Source: Brachionus manjavacas
Lineage: Eukaryota; Rotifera; Eurotatoria; Ploima; Brachionidae
Assembly (NCBI GenBank): GCA_019054805.1
Contig: JAHQIY010000008.1
Location: 5,131,501 to 5,195,500 of the forward strand
Direction of reading: 5' to 3'
DNA: 64,000 nucleotides
Within the stretch, counting starts at the first letter, position 1; every line of letters starts with the position of its first letter. The position numbers and the translations under genes were made by a program. Below are positions 21,590 through 33,316 of the stretch, in pieces. The notes beneath the pieces are model-generated. The model was not told where the DNA came from. It did not search any database and worked only from the letters and a program-made list of their open reading frames with translations.

Positions 21590-22365
21590 ATGTCTTTTTC
21601 TAATCCGATAAAGAGAAAACATAGAAGAACTCTAATATTAAGTGAAAGTGAAGATGATGATAATTTACCAAAAGCAAGCAAATCAAAGACTCCAAAAACC
21701 GAAAAATTTATGAGGAAAAAATTACACCAAGATAATGATGACGATAATGAGTACAATGGAATATTTTACTTGTTCCAGTTCATTTCAAGTCCTAATAGAT
21801 TTGATATTGTATCAGAATGTTTAGTTATTTTAGATAAAAAAGACAGTATTTTTGGAAAGGTAAAACATTATTCTAAATCATATCAAGTCAAAATTCTTAA
21901 AAAGGGTAATGTTTATCTATTACATAATCAATATTTTTCTCTTTATATTATTTTAGGGTCACTTGATTTTGTCCAGAAAATGGCTGAAAAATAATCATAC
22001 AATTTGCCGCTAAGACAATCGATGAAAGTGAAGTTGAAAAAGGCTGGTAAAGAATTACAAATTTTTTCTGGATAGTATTAATTTTTTTTTTAGAAAATCA
22101 GGTTTGTTTTAAGTAACAGAATTCAATTCAAGAAAAAAAAGAGCGAATTTCAAAATTAATAACGGAGACTGATCTTTTTGATAAATGTTTTAGTCCATGC
22201 TCATCTTCTTCAATTTCCATTTCTAAACTCACAACCGATTCATTTGCACCACCGATCACTAATGATACTTTTGATTTGTTTACTAAACAAATTTATACTA
22301 AGTTCAGTGAACAGAAGCAAGAATATGATATTCTAATGAAGAAAATACTTGATATTCAATATTAA
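21590..22365 (+). pseudogene. Unrecognised gene divergent from the transposase (possible second element gene)
   Basis: ATG 21590 opens a frame beginning MSFSNPIKRKHRRTLILSES with an acidic, nuclear-looking N-terminus, then CLVILDKKDSIFGKVKHYSK. A donor GTAATG follows KILKK (about 21905) and an acceptor TTTTAG is at about 21957. The continuation (HLILSRKWLKNNHT) soon meets a stop. Later frames (22130-22365) look serine-rich and coiled-coil. It starts 290 bp from the transposase start in the opposite direction, as in two-gene CACTA-type elements; the partnership is inference. More coding-like scraps lie at 22640-22970 (EPAIECCTILFSEDVIKNFV; FKYKTIPAEKHDLIWKPVVN). Confidence 0.45.
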
Positions 22366-22419
22366 GCTTGAGAGAAAACTTTTGTAAGATATAAATTATT
22401 TTATTTTATTTATTAAATC

Positions 22420-22450
22420 AATTAACCTCCTTTCTAGGAAAGTAAATTTT
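22420..22450 (-). mobile_element. LINE-B-like 3' hairpin remnant
   Basis: AACCTCCTTTCTAGGAAAGT matches the reverse complement of the LINE-B 3' hairpin and lies between coding scraps of the CACTA-type region. Confidence 0.4.
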
Positions 22451-23016
22451 AAAGTTTCCAAAAATTAAAAGAAAATTTAAAAATTGTTATTATTCCAAAA
22501 GGCCAAGGAAAGATAAAAAAGCCGCCGTCAGTGCTTAAAGACCTTAAGAAAAATTATTAAAATTTTAATTTTTTAAGGTATATAATAACAAAGACCTAAT
22601 AAAGATGTAAATGGAAAAAACCAAAGGAACCGGCGATTGAGTGTTGCACAATTTTATTTTCGGAAGATGTAATAAAAAACTTTGTTTTAATTGCATCAGA
22701 TAAGACGTAAGACTACCTTGCTCGCCTAACAGTGTTAAGTTTTTAAGAGGTAAATTATCGATAGATAATTTTTAGTTTTATTGTTATTTTTTATTTAAGA
22801 AGCTCTTGTGTTTAAGTACAAGACAATACCAGCAGAAAAACATGACCTTATTTGGAAGCCTGTTGTGAATGACTTCAATAGAAAAGGCCGTTCTTTCAAA
22901 TTCAATTTGAAACCATTATTTTTGGTTGATTCAAAATTTGTTTTTTATCTTGATTAATTTTTTTTCCAATTAAGTGAATTTATAAAAAAAATTTATTTTT
23001 TGAAATAAACACTTGT

Positions 23017-23166
23017 CTAAAAACGCTTCTCTCTTAATTACATTATAATTCCCTAATTGAAAACTACTTAAAAATCTTAAATTGATACTTATAATAATTG
23101 CATTTAATAGATTAATTAAAATTAGGCCAAATATTTAAAAAAAAAAGATTTAAAGAAGCGTTTTTA
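23017..23166. mobile_element. MITE-like element with 12 bp terminal inverted repeats
   Basis: AAAAACGCTTCT at the left end and AGAAGCGTTTTT at the right end bound 150 bp of AT-rich non-coding DNA. It could be a MITE, or the preserved end of the neighbouring DNA transposon. No target duplication could be fixed because of the AT-rich flanks. Confidence 0.45.
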
Positions 23167-23409
23167 TTTTATTTATTTATTTGTTTTCTGTACCGAGCTA
23201 AAGTTCCTTCAGAATAAATTAAAAATAATATAAAAAAAATAAAATTAAAGTAAATAAAATTAGATAAAAAAAAAAAAGAATCAAAAAAGAGTAAATAAGC
23301 TAAAAAAAATTAAAGTTGAAAAGACATTAATTGGAAAAGATTGTTTCATGTGGCACATGTTTAAATAGTTCAAGTTTCAGGAAAAAAAGAAGAAATAGTA
23401 AGTTACTAT
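23167..23409 (-). mobile_element. LINE-A 3' end, extra copy
   Basis: Direct repeat (about 240 bp) of the 3' UTR of the long LINE-A copy next to it. It includes the 3' hairpin (23188-23212, CTGTACCGAGC...CTTCAG) and a (TTTA)n tail complement. It most likely arose by insertion of a 5'-truncated copy at the tail of the first, or by unequal exchange. Confidence 0.7.
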
Positions 23410-23622
23410 TATTTTTATTTATTTATTTGTTTTCTGTACCGAGCTAAAGCTCTTTCAGAATAAATTAAAAATAAAATAAAAACATAAAATAAAAATAAAA
23501 TTAAAGGTAATAAAACTAGATAAAAAAAAAGAATCAAAAAAGAGTAAATAAGCTAAAAAAAATTAAAGTTGAAAAGACATTAATTGGAAAAGATTGTTTC
23601 ATGTGGCACATGTTTAAATAGT

Positions 23623-25251
23623 TCAAGTTTCAGGAAAAAAAGAAGAAATAGTAAGGTAGCAATTACACAATGGAGTTGGGTATTCAATATATCTTGATTC
23701 GAAACCTTCTTTGTATTCTTTCACCAGTCTTTCAACCAATGGAATAGAATGACTCAGTCCTGTCCCAACATATTTCTCGCTCAACTCAAAAAGACGATTC
23801 GAGACTGTTAGTAATTTTAGTTTATTAAAAGCTTCATGTTGCATGATGTTGGAGGGAGTATCATATTTTAACTTAAGGATAGATCTTACTGCTGTATTCT
23901 GAATTGCTTGTAGTTATTTGATATTATTTTCTGAAAATGAATTTAAGCAAGGAAAAGAATAGTCTAAAATCGATCCGACTAAAGATTTATATAAAAATTT
24001 CCTAGTGTGTTTTGATTGAGACCCGATTTTTTGTTAGACAAAATCTTAATAATATTTAGCCTTTTGTTGCAGCGTTCTTTAATTTCGTCTACTAGTGTAT
24101 TAAAGTTTAACTTAGAATCAAATTTAATACCAAGAAACTTGATTTCTTTTTGTCTCACTATTCTGTTTCCATAGATTTTTAAGTTTAGATTATCACCCTC
24201 TTTTTGTACCTAGAAAAGACTACTGAACATGACTTTTCAACGGATATCTTCATTTTCCATTTAATAAGCCATTGTTCTGGTTCGTTGGTGTATTTATTAA
24301 TCTTATTTTCTAGGTTCCCTTTCTTGTTATAAATGAAGAATGTAACTAGATCATCTGCCAAAAGCAGAGAGTATTCATTATTTGTTTTGTTTCTTTTTGG
24401 GATGTCATTAATATAAATACAAAATAAAAGAGGACTTATTACTGAGCTTTGAGGAACACCTGCAGTTATTTGAGATTCGTCGCTCAAGTGGTCATTCACA
24501 TTTACCTTAAATGTTCTCCTATCCAAAAAGGATCTAATCCAGTTAGTCAAGTAATGAGGTGGATTCATTTTAATCAATTTAAAAAGTAGACCTTCATGCC
24601 AAACCCTATCAAAGGCTTTAGAAATATCAAAAAAAAGGCCACAAACTCTTTTTTTTCTATTAAATGATTCCACAATTTTTTGAATAAAAAAGAAAAGATT
24701 ATCTGATGTTCGCCGATGTTTCCTAAATCCAGATTGCTCCTGGATAAGGAGTGAATTTTGTTCCAAATAATTGTATAATCTTGAAAATACTATGCGTTCC
24801 AGGAGCTTTCCTAAACAACTCGTTATACAAATTGGTCTATAATTTAAAGGATCTTGTAAAGAAGAGGCTTTTTTTTGAATCATAGTAATGTTCGATGTTT
24901 TCCATGCTTTAGGGACTCTACCTTCTCGAAGAGATAAATTAAAAGTTCTATAATTTCTATTTATGAATTTCTAGGTAAGTTTTTTAACATTAGATTATGA
25001 ATTTGGTCAGGTCCTGATGCCGCTTCATTTTTCAATCTTTTTAGAGCCATAATTAATTCATTTAAGCAAATTCGATCATTAAAATTAGACTGATCATAAT
25101 TTCTAAAGAATTCAGAGTTAGAATTAAGTATTTCGAAATCTTTATCACGATCTATTAAATCAGAATTAGGACTAAATATTGAAGATAGGAGTTCTCCAAA
25201 GCATTTTCCCTTTTCTTCATTAGTTTTGAATTCCTTGTCATTTAAAAACAA
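23623..25251 (-). pseudogene. LINE-A ORF2 reverse transcriptase domain, broken
   Basis: The minus strand shows LKRLKNEAASGPDQIHNLML, DPLNYRPICITSCLGKLLER, CGLFFDISKAFDRVWHEGLL and AGVPQSSVISPLLF, the ordered motifs of non-LTR reverse transcriptase. The catalytic box reads LLADDLV, where F/YADD is usual, and the QGS motif reads PQSS. Together with stops, this marks an inactive copy. A C-terminal piece is at 23623-23844. Confidence 0.8.
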
Positions 25252-25472
25252 ATTTGGGATTAAATTTGATCCTTTTTTGATCTAAATTTATTTATTTTTT
25301 TTCAGAATGGTCTACTTGTCAGTGGGTTTTTTCCCATTTTCTCAATAAAATCAAACCAATTTTGATACCAGAATTTTTTTAAAGAGGCCTTTAACTCGAA
25401 TGTAAGTTGATTAAATTTTTTCTTGAGATTTTGACAGCGAGTTTTTTGAAAGTTTCTTCTTACTTTCCTGCG

Positions 25473-26292
25473 TTATTTTATCAGAATAACAATGTTCGGG
25501 GGAAGACTGGTTTTGTTGATTTTCTGAGAAAGAAAAGGAATGCTTTTATGAGAAGCAGAAATGATTTTTTCTGTAATTTTATCATTTAGTTGATCTATTG
25601 TGAGGGAACTTTCAGTGATATTCACTATTTGAGAATTTAAAATCTCGCTGAATAATTGCCAGTTTGCTTTCTTATAGTTAAACTTTTTAGCTGCTGATTT
25701 ATTTTCTAATTGATAGCTCATAGAAATCGATGCTTCGATTGGGAAATGGTCACTTGTCATGTCTTGACTATTTAGGACACAAAAGTCGGTAATTTTGTCA
25801 ATTAATGAAGATGAAACTAAGAAAAGATCAAGAATTTCAAAGTAATTCCTATTAAAAATATTGAAAGTAGGACGCTTATCATTAATTACTGAGAAGTCTA
25901 ACTCATTGATTATTCTTTCCAACATTATACCGTTTTCATTTTCCCCTACGCAGCCTATTTGCTTTGTTCTGGCGTTAAGATCACCACCTATAATGTAGTT
26001 TCTACATTTTTTATAAAACAGTTTTAAAAAACTCAAAGTTCAGAATCATATTTGGTGGATTATAAAGACTGAATATAAACAATTCATTATTCTTTCCTAA
26101 TTTCATTTTTATACAAAGGAGTTCGGAATTGAATTCCTCATAAGAGAAATCTTGTATAAATTCAATTCCTTCCTTAATTAAAATTGCTTCTCCTCCTCCA
26201 TACTTTTTGCGTGGTTTTTTTATGAATTGATAATTGTGAAAATCAAGATAAATATTTGCCTCACTTAAATCTATCTTTAGTTCATTGAGCAA
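25473..26292 (-). pseudogene. LINE-A ORF2 endonuclease domain, broken
   Basis: AP/exonuclease-III-type endonuclease motifs are visible: YGGGEAILIKEGIEFI, ELFIFSLYNPPN, IIGGDLNARTKQ and MTSDHFPIEASI. Two overlapping frames (26011-26292 and 25473-26036) show a frameshift. It lies directly upstream of the RT region. Confidence 0.8.
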
Positions 26293-26437
26293 AACAATGT
26301 CTGGACATTTTTGAGCTAAAGATGATTGGCTAAGAGATGAACCCTACTAGGTAAATGAAGACAATTCCAGTGTGTAATTACTAACCTTGTTTTATTAAGA
26401 GGTTTTGTTCTTAAAGTTGATTTATTTATCTTCTTGT

Positions 26438-27655
26438 TCATTCTAAATTTTCTTCAATGCTGTTTTGACCGGCAGTTTGCTGACCAATTTCGTTAGATGA
26501 TTGATCTACTTGAATTGAACATTCAGTTGTTGAACTGTTTGATTCAGACTTGAAGGTACTGTCGTTTTGATTTTCTAAGACAACTAATGGTTTCTTTGAT
26601 TCATTTTCGGTGAGCTCTTTTTCATTTGGATCAGATTCGGGAAATCTCTTGGTTTGATTTTTGGTTTGGAAAAAATTCTCAGTCTCATTCTGATCACTTG
26701 AGCGTACATTGACAGGTGACTGGCATAGTGGTAGAAAATCGTTTAAACGACTTACCAAAGCTTCTTCTAAAACTAGAGTTTTAAGGTCTTTTGGGCTAAT
26801 TTGGGATATTACGTCATTGAAATTTGTTGGCTGATATCCAGGTGTTTTTGGCAACACATTTTCATCATTATCTTTTTGGTCAGCTTCAAATAATGATTGC
26901 GTTTCTTCTTGGTCAATGTAAAGATCATTGTAGTCAATCTTTTTCCTTTCAAGCGACTTAAGCTTTTCGGCAATGGAGCATTTTTTTGTCAAATGTCCTT
27001 TCTGATGACAATTTTCGCATAGTGTTTCTTTGACAGGGCATTTAGCAATGTTGTGTCCTTCATCATCACAAAAATAGCATTTCTGCTTTTGTCCAACAAT
27101 TGACACAAGACACTTTAAACCATACATTATTGTGGGGCCTGACAAGCTTCCAATAATATTCTCAACTTCTTTTGGAAATGATATTCTCACCCTTCTGACA
27201 CCATTTTTCTTCTGGGGTCTATCTTTATATTTTTCTTCGGTAATGTGTTCAATATTGAGTCCATCAATTCGAACAGCATTAAAGAAGGTTTCAAGTCTAT
27301 GATTCTAGAAATCAGAGGGCAAAAAGTGAAATCGAAAAGTACAATACCTTCTGAGATCCGGGACTTTATTTGCATCTTCAAGTCTGAAAATGGTTCCATT
27401 GATATTGATGTCACGATTTAAAACTTTGGCAACATTAAAAGCAGCATTAAACTCTATTATCCAAACTTTTTTTGAAGAGAAATTGTAGATACTTGTGATC
27501 GCATCATTTTCCACTTGGTTCAGGACGACATCAAGTGCACTAAATAAGACTTTGTGGCTAATCGGTTTGTCTAACCTCTTCAAGTTTAGCTTGACCGAAT
27601 TTTTAAATATCCACCGTCGGTTTTGGTTTGTTTTGTTGAGCGACATTGCCAACAC
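26438..27655 (-). pseudogene. LINE-A ORF1 with CCHC zinc knuckles, broken
   Basis: The first frame (27305-27655) reads NQNRRWIFKNSVKLNLKRL and VWIIEFNAAFNVAKVLNRDI, an RRM-like fold candidate. The second (26438-27190) holds two zinc knuckles: CYFCDDEGHNIAKC and CENCHQKGHLTKKC. This is the usual ORF1 layout of an RNA chaperone in jockey-type elements. A frame break near 27190-27305 separates the two. Confidence 0.75.
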
Positions 27656-27822
27656 ACAACTTTCAACGGTTTTTAAATCACGTGATGATGCTATTAATTA
27701 AATTTTGGTTTTTCAAATTTGCTAAGCCAAACGACAAATTTTTCAAATTTTCAGTATAAAACACGTCTTAATAACGCGTAATTTTTTTCTCGGGAAGTCA
27801 CTGAATCAAACATTCTTTAAAG

Positions 27823-28735
27823 TATGTTCGGATCACGAAGACATTCAAAGAGCTCTGCATTTTCAAACACATTAAGAATTGACTCAATTGAATCTCGAAT
27901 GTCTCGCGCCAAGTGTGGTTTTTTAATAAGATTATGTGAGAATTCGCTGGCTTACATATTCCTAAATCAATTATTGGCGATTAGAAACAGCTAACCAAAT
28001 GATCTTAATGGTAAAAGTTTTATAAAAAACATTGAAAATACAATTGGGGTTCAGGTTACTGGTTTCGATACCATACTAGAATTAACCATTCTTTTACCAA
28101 AGCTTTATTTTTCTATGTTTGAAATTCTTTCAGAATCTGAAATGGTAAGAAGGATCAAAGATTTACTTAAACTAGGCCAAGCAGGCAAAAGTTCTCTTAT
28201 CGCGTTCTTAAAATCAGAAAAAATCCAAAAAACCAATAACTTATTGATGATCTTACCTATTAATTTTTTTCTATTAGTAAATTTTAAACATTTTAATATA
28301 AATTTTTACAATTCAATTCTAAAGAAATCTGATCAGATTAATTAGCTTGGTATATCCTTTAAATCTGATCTTGACTTCAACACCCATGCCATAGAGAATT
28401 TTAAAAAAGTTCAATAAAACTTCTTTGCTCGTACTTCATGAAAAAGATCGGTGAATTCTCTCCAGATCTCAAGTACTTCATCTACAAAACAAACTGTTTA
28501 TTGAAATTCTCAACTGCGGGACTCCATAAGACTTTGCCTTTGTAAACCGAGGTCTAAACACTTTAGAAATATTTTAAATGATCTATTAAAGAATGGATGA
28601 GACTTTTCACTTTGGCCCAAGCTCCTCTTTTAATTCTTTAGTTGTCTTTATTATAATTTTTTTTAATTATTATTTTTACTTAAAATTTTAATTATTTTTT
28701 TTTAAATTTACTTCTCCTCAATGGAGGTTAATTCG
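27823..28735 (+). mobile_element. LINE-B, 3' part of reverse transcriptase ORF and tail
   Basis: ATG 27823 opens SRRHSKSSAFSNTLRI, then after a stop VTGFDTILELTILLPK and SEMVRRIKDLLKLGQAGKSS. A later piece reads GISFKSDLDFNTHAIENFKK, typical of the segment after the RT catalytic core in non-LTR elements. Several stops are present. The 3' end carries the hairpin TTCTCCTCAATGGAGG (28712-28727), as in the insert at 4883-5097, which links the hairpin to this family. Confidence 0.55.
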
Positions 28736-29110
28736 ATTAAATATAGCACTGATTTGCTACGAGGATCTGACGATATTTTACGTAAATTAACGTTATTTTA
28801 CGATAAATTTCGTAAAATGACTTTCAAAATTTTTTGATTAATTTTTCCTCAATAAATAAATATTGTAATTATACGTAAAATTACGCAGAGAATAACTTTT
28901 TTGAGGTAAATAATCATAAAATAAATTAAAAAAATGTCAAATTCAATTTTTTGTCTTTGATAAGCCAAGATACATACTGAGGCCTTTCTTCAGAAAATTG
29001 AGAGCAAAAAACATATTTAAGGTGGTATTTCATTTAAAGGGGTTACTGATTTGCAGTAAATTTAATTTTGTTGTTTTTTTAACTAGTCTAAAAAATTAAT
29101 AATTTATTTA
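28736..29110. other. Intergenic, with a palindromic ACGTAAATT-rich repeat
   Basis: At 28759-28815 the motif GAGGATCTGACGATATTTTACGTAAATTAACG appears in pieces that recur near 42050, 45287 and 45655-45690. No gene is seen. Confidence 0.4.
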
Positions 29111-29570
29111 AAAAACTATGAATTCAGATCATTATGATATATTGAGTGAGTATTCTTTAAAATTTATGCAAAATATGTAACTGTATTTAAACAGTATCAG
29201 TATATTGACCCGAAACACAATTCAGAGGTTTGAAAAAAATTTCTTGAAAAAAACTATAATTAAAGGGTATAAATCTTTTTATTAATTAAGTGTTTTTTTT
29301 AATATTAAAAATTATCACAGGGAAAATCTCCTCCAAAATTACTATTTCAAACTCTAATAGAAGTGTTCCGAATCGAATTTAAGGATTTTTTTCAAAAGAG
29401 TTTAAAAGAAAAAAAATTGATTAAAAAAAGGCATTAGAAAGTTAGCACAATTTGAAGAAGAAAAAAAAGAAATTTGAAGAACTATCGTAAAAAGTCAATT
29501 TTCCGTTGTAACAGCTCTTTTGAAACTTGCTACAAAGGGGTTTTGGATTTGGGGCTTCTTGAGCTTTCAA
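29111..29570 (+). pseudogene. J-domain (DnaJ-like) gene relic
   Basis: ATG 29116 begins MNSDHYDIL, then a GTGAGT donor. After a TTTAAACAG acceptor comes YQYIDPKHNSE, then after TTATCACAG the piece KLLFQTLIEVFRIEF, and later LAQFEEEKKEI with stops. This resembles a J domain (DYYDIL, helix II with HPD, helix III) of the DNAJC17/C21 kind. The HPD tripeptide is replaced by IDP and the frame is broken. The match is short, so confidence is low. Confidence 0.35.
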
Positions 29571-29812
29571 TGAATACATTAATATAGTCGTATATAAGTG
29601 GCGTGATCAATTGATTAAGGTGTATTTAATTAAGGTGTGTAAAAAGACAAAGAGCCATAGCTAATTTTTGTAGTTTCATGAAGACAGGCTATCAAGCCGC
29701 ACTGTAAAGCTAGAAGAAAGTTCAGCCTAAAATCAGTTTTGAATCCTTCGGTTACGGGCTCGATGGTAAACAAAAATAGATACACACATTATGTAGATGT
29801 GGATTTAATTAT

Positions 29813-30063
29813 TTATTTGTTTTATCTGTGCTGAGCTAAAGCTCCTTCAGATTTAAAAAAAAATTAAATAAAAATTAATTAAGACAAAATAAAATAAAAA
29901 TGTTAAGAAAAAATTTAAGAAAAATTAAAATAAGTTAAAATGTAATAAAAAGATAATTAAAAATTGATAGATTGTAAGAGATGACATGTGAAAGTATTTA
30001 AGTATTGAACAGTTCAGGAAAGAAAGAAGAAATAGTAAGATAGCAATTACAAAATTAAGTTGG
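29813..30063 (-). mobile_element. LINE-A 3' UTR fragment
   Basis: Hairpin CTGTGCTGAGCTAAAGCTCC...CAG at 29826-29850, with the flanking 3' UTR block ending near AGAAATAGTAAGATAGCAATTAC. It is oriented on the minus strand, like the copy at 23410. Confidence 0.7.
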
Positions 30064-30199
30064 GATTGAATTTTTTTTATTTATTAAACCACAAGTTATT
30101 GGAAAAAAATAAATAAAAGATTAACATGTTCAGATTAATCAATTAGTATTACAATTAGCACAAATCCATTTTTTTTTTTAATCTTAGGTGCATAAGCCT

Positions 30200-30660
30200 T
30201 TTAACACATTTGAAATGTATTAATAAAGCTTATGATACCAACGAACTAGAACAATGGCTTATTAAATGGAAAATGAAGATATCAGTTGAAAAGTCGAGTT
30301 CAGTAGTCTTCTCTAGGTACAAAAAAGGGAGTGATAATCTAAACTTAAAAATTTATGTAAACAGAATAATGAGCCAAAAAGAAATCAAGTTCCTTGGTAT
30401 AAAATTTGATTCTAAATTAAATTTTAATATAACTCCATTGTGTAATTGCTACCTTAAAATTTCTTCTATTTTCCCTGAAACATCAGTTTTTTTAAAAATA
30501 TGTATCCTTTAACTCTCTAGTTCAATTTCATTAATTTTCCTTTATTTAAACCATTTTATTTTTTTTAATTTTTATTCTATCTTATTTAACTTTATTTTAT
30601 TTTGGATTTTTTTTAATCTGAAGGAGCTTTTGCTCGGTACAGAAAACAAATAAAAAAAAA
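30200..30660 (+). mobile_element. LINE-A fragment, RT C-terminus and 3' end with internal deletion
   Basis: The frame at 30210-30512 reads EQWLIKWKMKISVEKSSSVV and KEIKFLGIKFDSKLNFN, then jumps to TPLCNCYLKISSIFPETS. The middle of the RT C-terminal domain present in the other copy is missing. The 3' hairpin CTGAAGGAGCTTTTGCTCGG (30618-30642) is followed by an AAACAAATAAAA tail. Confidence 0.75.
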
Positions 30661-30699
30661 AGAATAAATTTTTTCATTTAAGTTAAATCAATTTTGAAA

Positions 30700-33316
30700 A
30701 TTTTGAAATTCGACTTTTGGCTTAGCAATCTTGTTCTCAATTTATAGCGTCATCATGTGATTTAAGAGCTATATTTCAAATGGAAAGTTTCCTTGCTAAC
30801 CCAAGCGAAATTCAACGTTGGAATTTCAAGAATTCAGTCAAACTGAATCTTAAAAAGTTGGAGAAACCTGTTAATCACAAAACAATCTTTAGGCAACTCC
30901 AATGCGTACTCAGAGACTCGGAATTTAAAGAAATTACAGCAATCTACAATTTCTCTTATTTAACAATTTCCATATTTTCGAACAAAATATGGATTATAAA
31001 GTTCGAACACGCCTTTACCGCATCGAAAGTCTTTGAACGTTCTATCGAAATTAATGGTGAATTTTTTAAGATTGAAGATTTCAACAAGGAATTACTTCGA
31101 GACTTTATCGAAGCTGTAAAAATCAATGGTCTCAAAGTTGAAAAAATTTTCAGAAGAAACATAGAAGACTAAGAAAGTCAAGTTAAAAACGGTGTGAAAC
31201 AGTGTGAATTTTATTAAGCGAAAGAATCAGAACAATTAGTTAGAAATTTGACTGTTCTAAAGTGTGTAATTTCAATTGCTGGCAGAAACAAAATTGCTTT
31301 TTTTCTAATGGTGAAGGGCACAACATTGCTGGATGTCCTGTCAAGAACCAAGCTTGCAAAACTTGTAATCAAAAAGGACATTTCATCCAGAAGTGCTCTT
31401 TAGCTGAGAGGCTTAAATCGATTGAACGAGCAAAAATCGCCTATAGCGAACTAAGAATTCAAGTAGAAGAAGAAGAAATTTCTGAAATAGAAACTAACAT
31501 GTTGGACATGACAACCAAAACTCCTCAGTTCACAAATAACGAGTCTACAAATGAGGAATCTCTTTTATCGTCACAGTCCAGTGATAAAATTTTACATACT
31601 CCAGTTCTATCAGTTAATCTTAAAAAAGATTTTGAACAATTAAACTGCTCAAATTTCGAAAAATTAAGGGATCAATCTACAAGGTCAACAAAATACCATG
31701 TTACCAATGTTTAAACGAGTAAGTAGATAAAGCGCGTTTCAAAATCCGACAATTCACAAACAGCTAAATGGAAAAAACTAAAAGATCAAACAAATGATAA
31801 GGAAAACAATGAACTTAATGGCGTAATTTAAGACAATAATATTTGACAGAATTCAGATGAAAATCAACAGCGATTTTATACAAAAACAGTCAAACTCAAA
31901 CACACAATGATGAAAAATCTATCAAGTTAACTTTCCTCTAAGAACAGGTAAATAGTTACACACTGGAACTGTTTTCACTTACCTAGTAGGGTTCATCTAT
32001 TAGGAAATTTTTTAGCTCAAAAATGAATTAGTTGTATTTAATCTATATAATCCACCCAATCTACTTCTTAACTTTGAGCTTTTTAAATCAAATAATAAAA
32101 AATAAAAAATTAAATTTTAGGTGGCGATCTAAACGCTAGAACAAAGCAAATAGGCTGCATAGGGGAAAATGAAAACGGTATAATATTGGAAAGAATAATC
32201 AATGAGTCAGACTTTTCAGGAATAAATGATTATTGAAAAGTTACAATATTTTTAATAAAAATTACTTTGAAATTTTTGATCTTTTATTAGTTACATCTTG
32301 ATTAATTAACAAAATTACCGACTTCAATATCTTAAATAATCAAGACATGACTAGTGACCATTTCCCAATCGAAGCATCAATTTATATGGGTTACCAATTA
32401 GAAAAAAATCAAAAAGTAAAAAAATTTAACTAAAAGTTTAAATTCTCAAGTTTTTTTTTTTCATTGAAAGTTCCATCACTATAGATAAACTAAATGATAA
32501 AATTACAGAAAAAATCATTTCTGCTTCTCATAAAAGCATTCCTTATCTTTCTCAGAAAATCAACAAAACCAGTCTTCCCCCGAACATTGTTATTCTGATA
32601 AAATAACGCAGGAAAGTAAGAAGAAACTTTCAAAAAACTCGCTGTCAAAATCTCAAGAAAAAATTTAATCAACTTACATTCGAGTTAAAGGCCTCTTTAA
32701 AAAAATTCTGGAATCAAAATTGGTTTGATTTTATTGAGAAAATGGGAAAAAACCCACTGACAAGTAGACCATTCTGGAAAAAAATAAATAAATTGTTTTT
32801 AAATGACAAGGAATTCAGAACTAATGAAGAAAAGGGAAAATGCTTTGGAGAACTCCTATCTTCAATATTTAGTCCTAATTCTGATTTAATAGATCGTGAT
32901 AAAGATTTCGAAATACTTAATTCTAACTCTGAATTCTTTAGAAATTATGATCAGTCTAATTTTAATGATCCAATTTGCTTAATTGAATTAATTATGGCTT
33001 TAAAAAGGGAAGGTCCCGTAGGCGTGGAAAACTTCGAACATTACAATGATTCAAAAAAAGGCCTCTAATTTACAAGATCCTTTAAATTATAGATCAATTA
33101 GTATAACGAGTTGCTTAGGAAAGTTACTGGAACGAATAGTTTATTCAAGATTATATCTAAGATTAATATTTTGGACATTAATTTAATCCTTATCCAGGAG
33201 CAATCTGAATTTAGAAAACACCTGCGAACATCAGATAATCTTTTCATTCTAATCCAAAAAATTTTGGAATCATTTAATAGAAAAAAAAAGAGTTTGTGGC
33301 CATTTTTTTGATATTT
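30700..33316 (+). mobile_element. LINE-A second long copy, truncated at its 3' side
   Basis: The 5' end is near 30720 (GGCTTAGCAA, as at 27740 in the other copy). ORF1 pieces are at 30780-31172 (VWIIKFEHAF-like RRM part) and 31262-31714 (FFSNGEGHNIAGC, CKTCNQKGHFIQKC). The endonuclease region is decayed (GGDLNARTKQIG at about 32125; MTSDHFPIEASI at 32345). RT N-terminal pieces run 32490-33311. The copy stops at GATATTTCTAAAG, about 33316, before the catalytic core. Loss of the 3' end is unusual for a LINE copy and implies later deletion or recombination. Confidence 0.8.

Larger units (their letters stand above)
23410..27745 (-). mobile_element. LINE-A, near full-length but broken non-LTR retrotransposon
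   Basis: About 4.3 kb in reverse orientation. The 5' end is near 27745 (GGCTTAGCAA, shared with the second copy at about 30720). ORF1 lies at 27655-26438, an endonuclease at 26292-25473, and reverse transcriptase at 25251-23623. The 3' UTR contains the hairpin at 23434-23458 and an A-rich tail. Stops and frame breaks split each ORF. The order ORF1, AP-type endonuclease, RT fits a jockey-like element. Confidence 0.85.
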
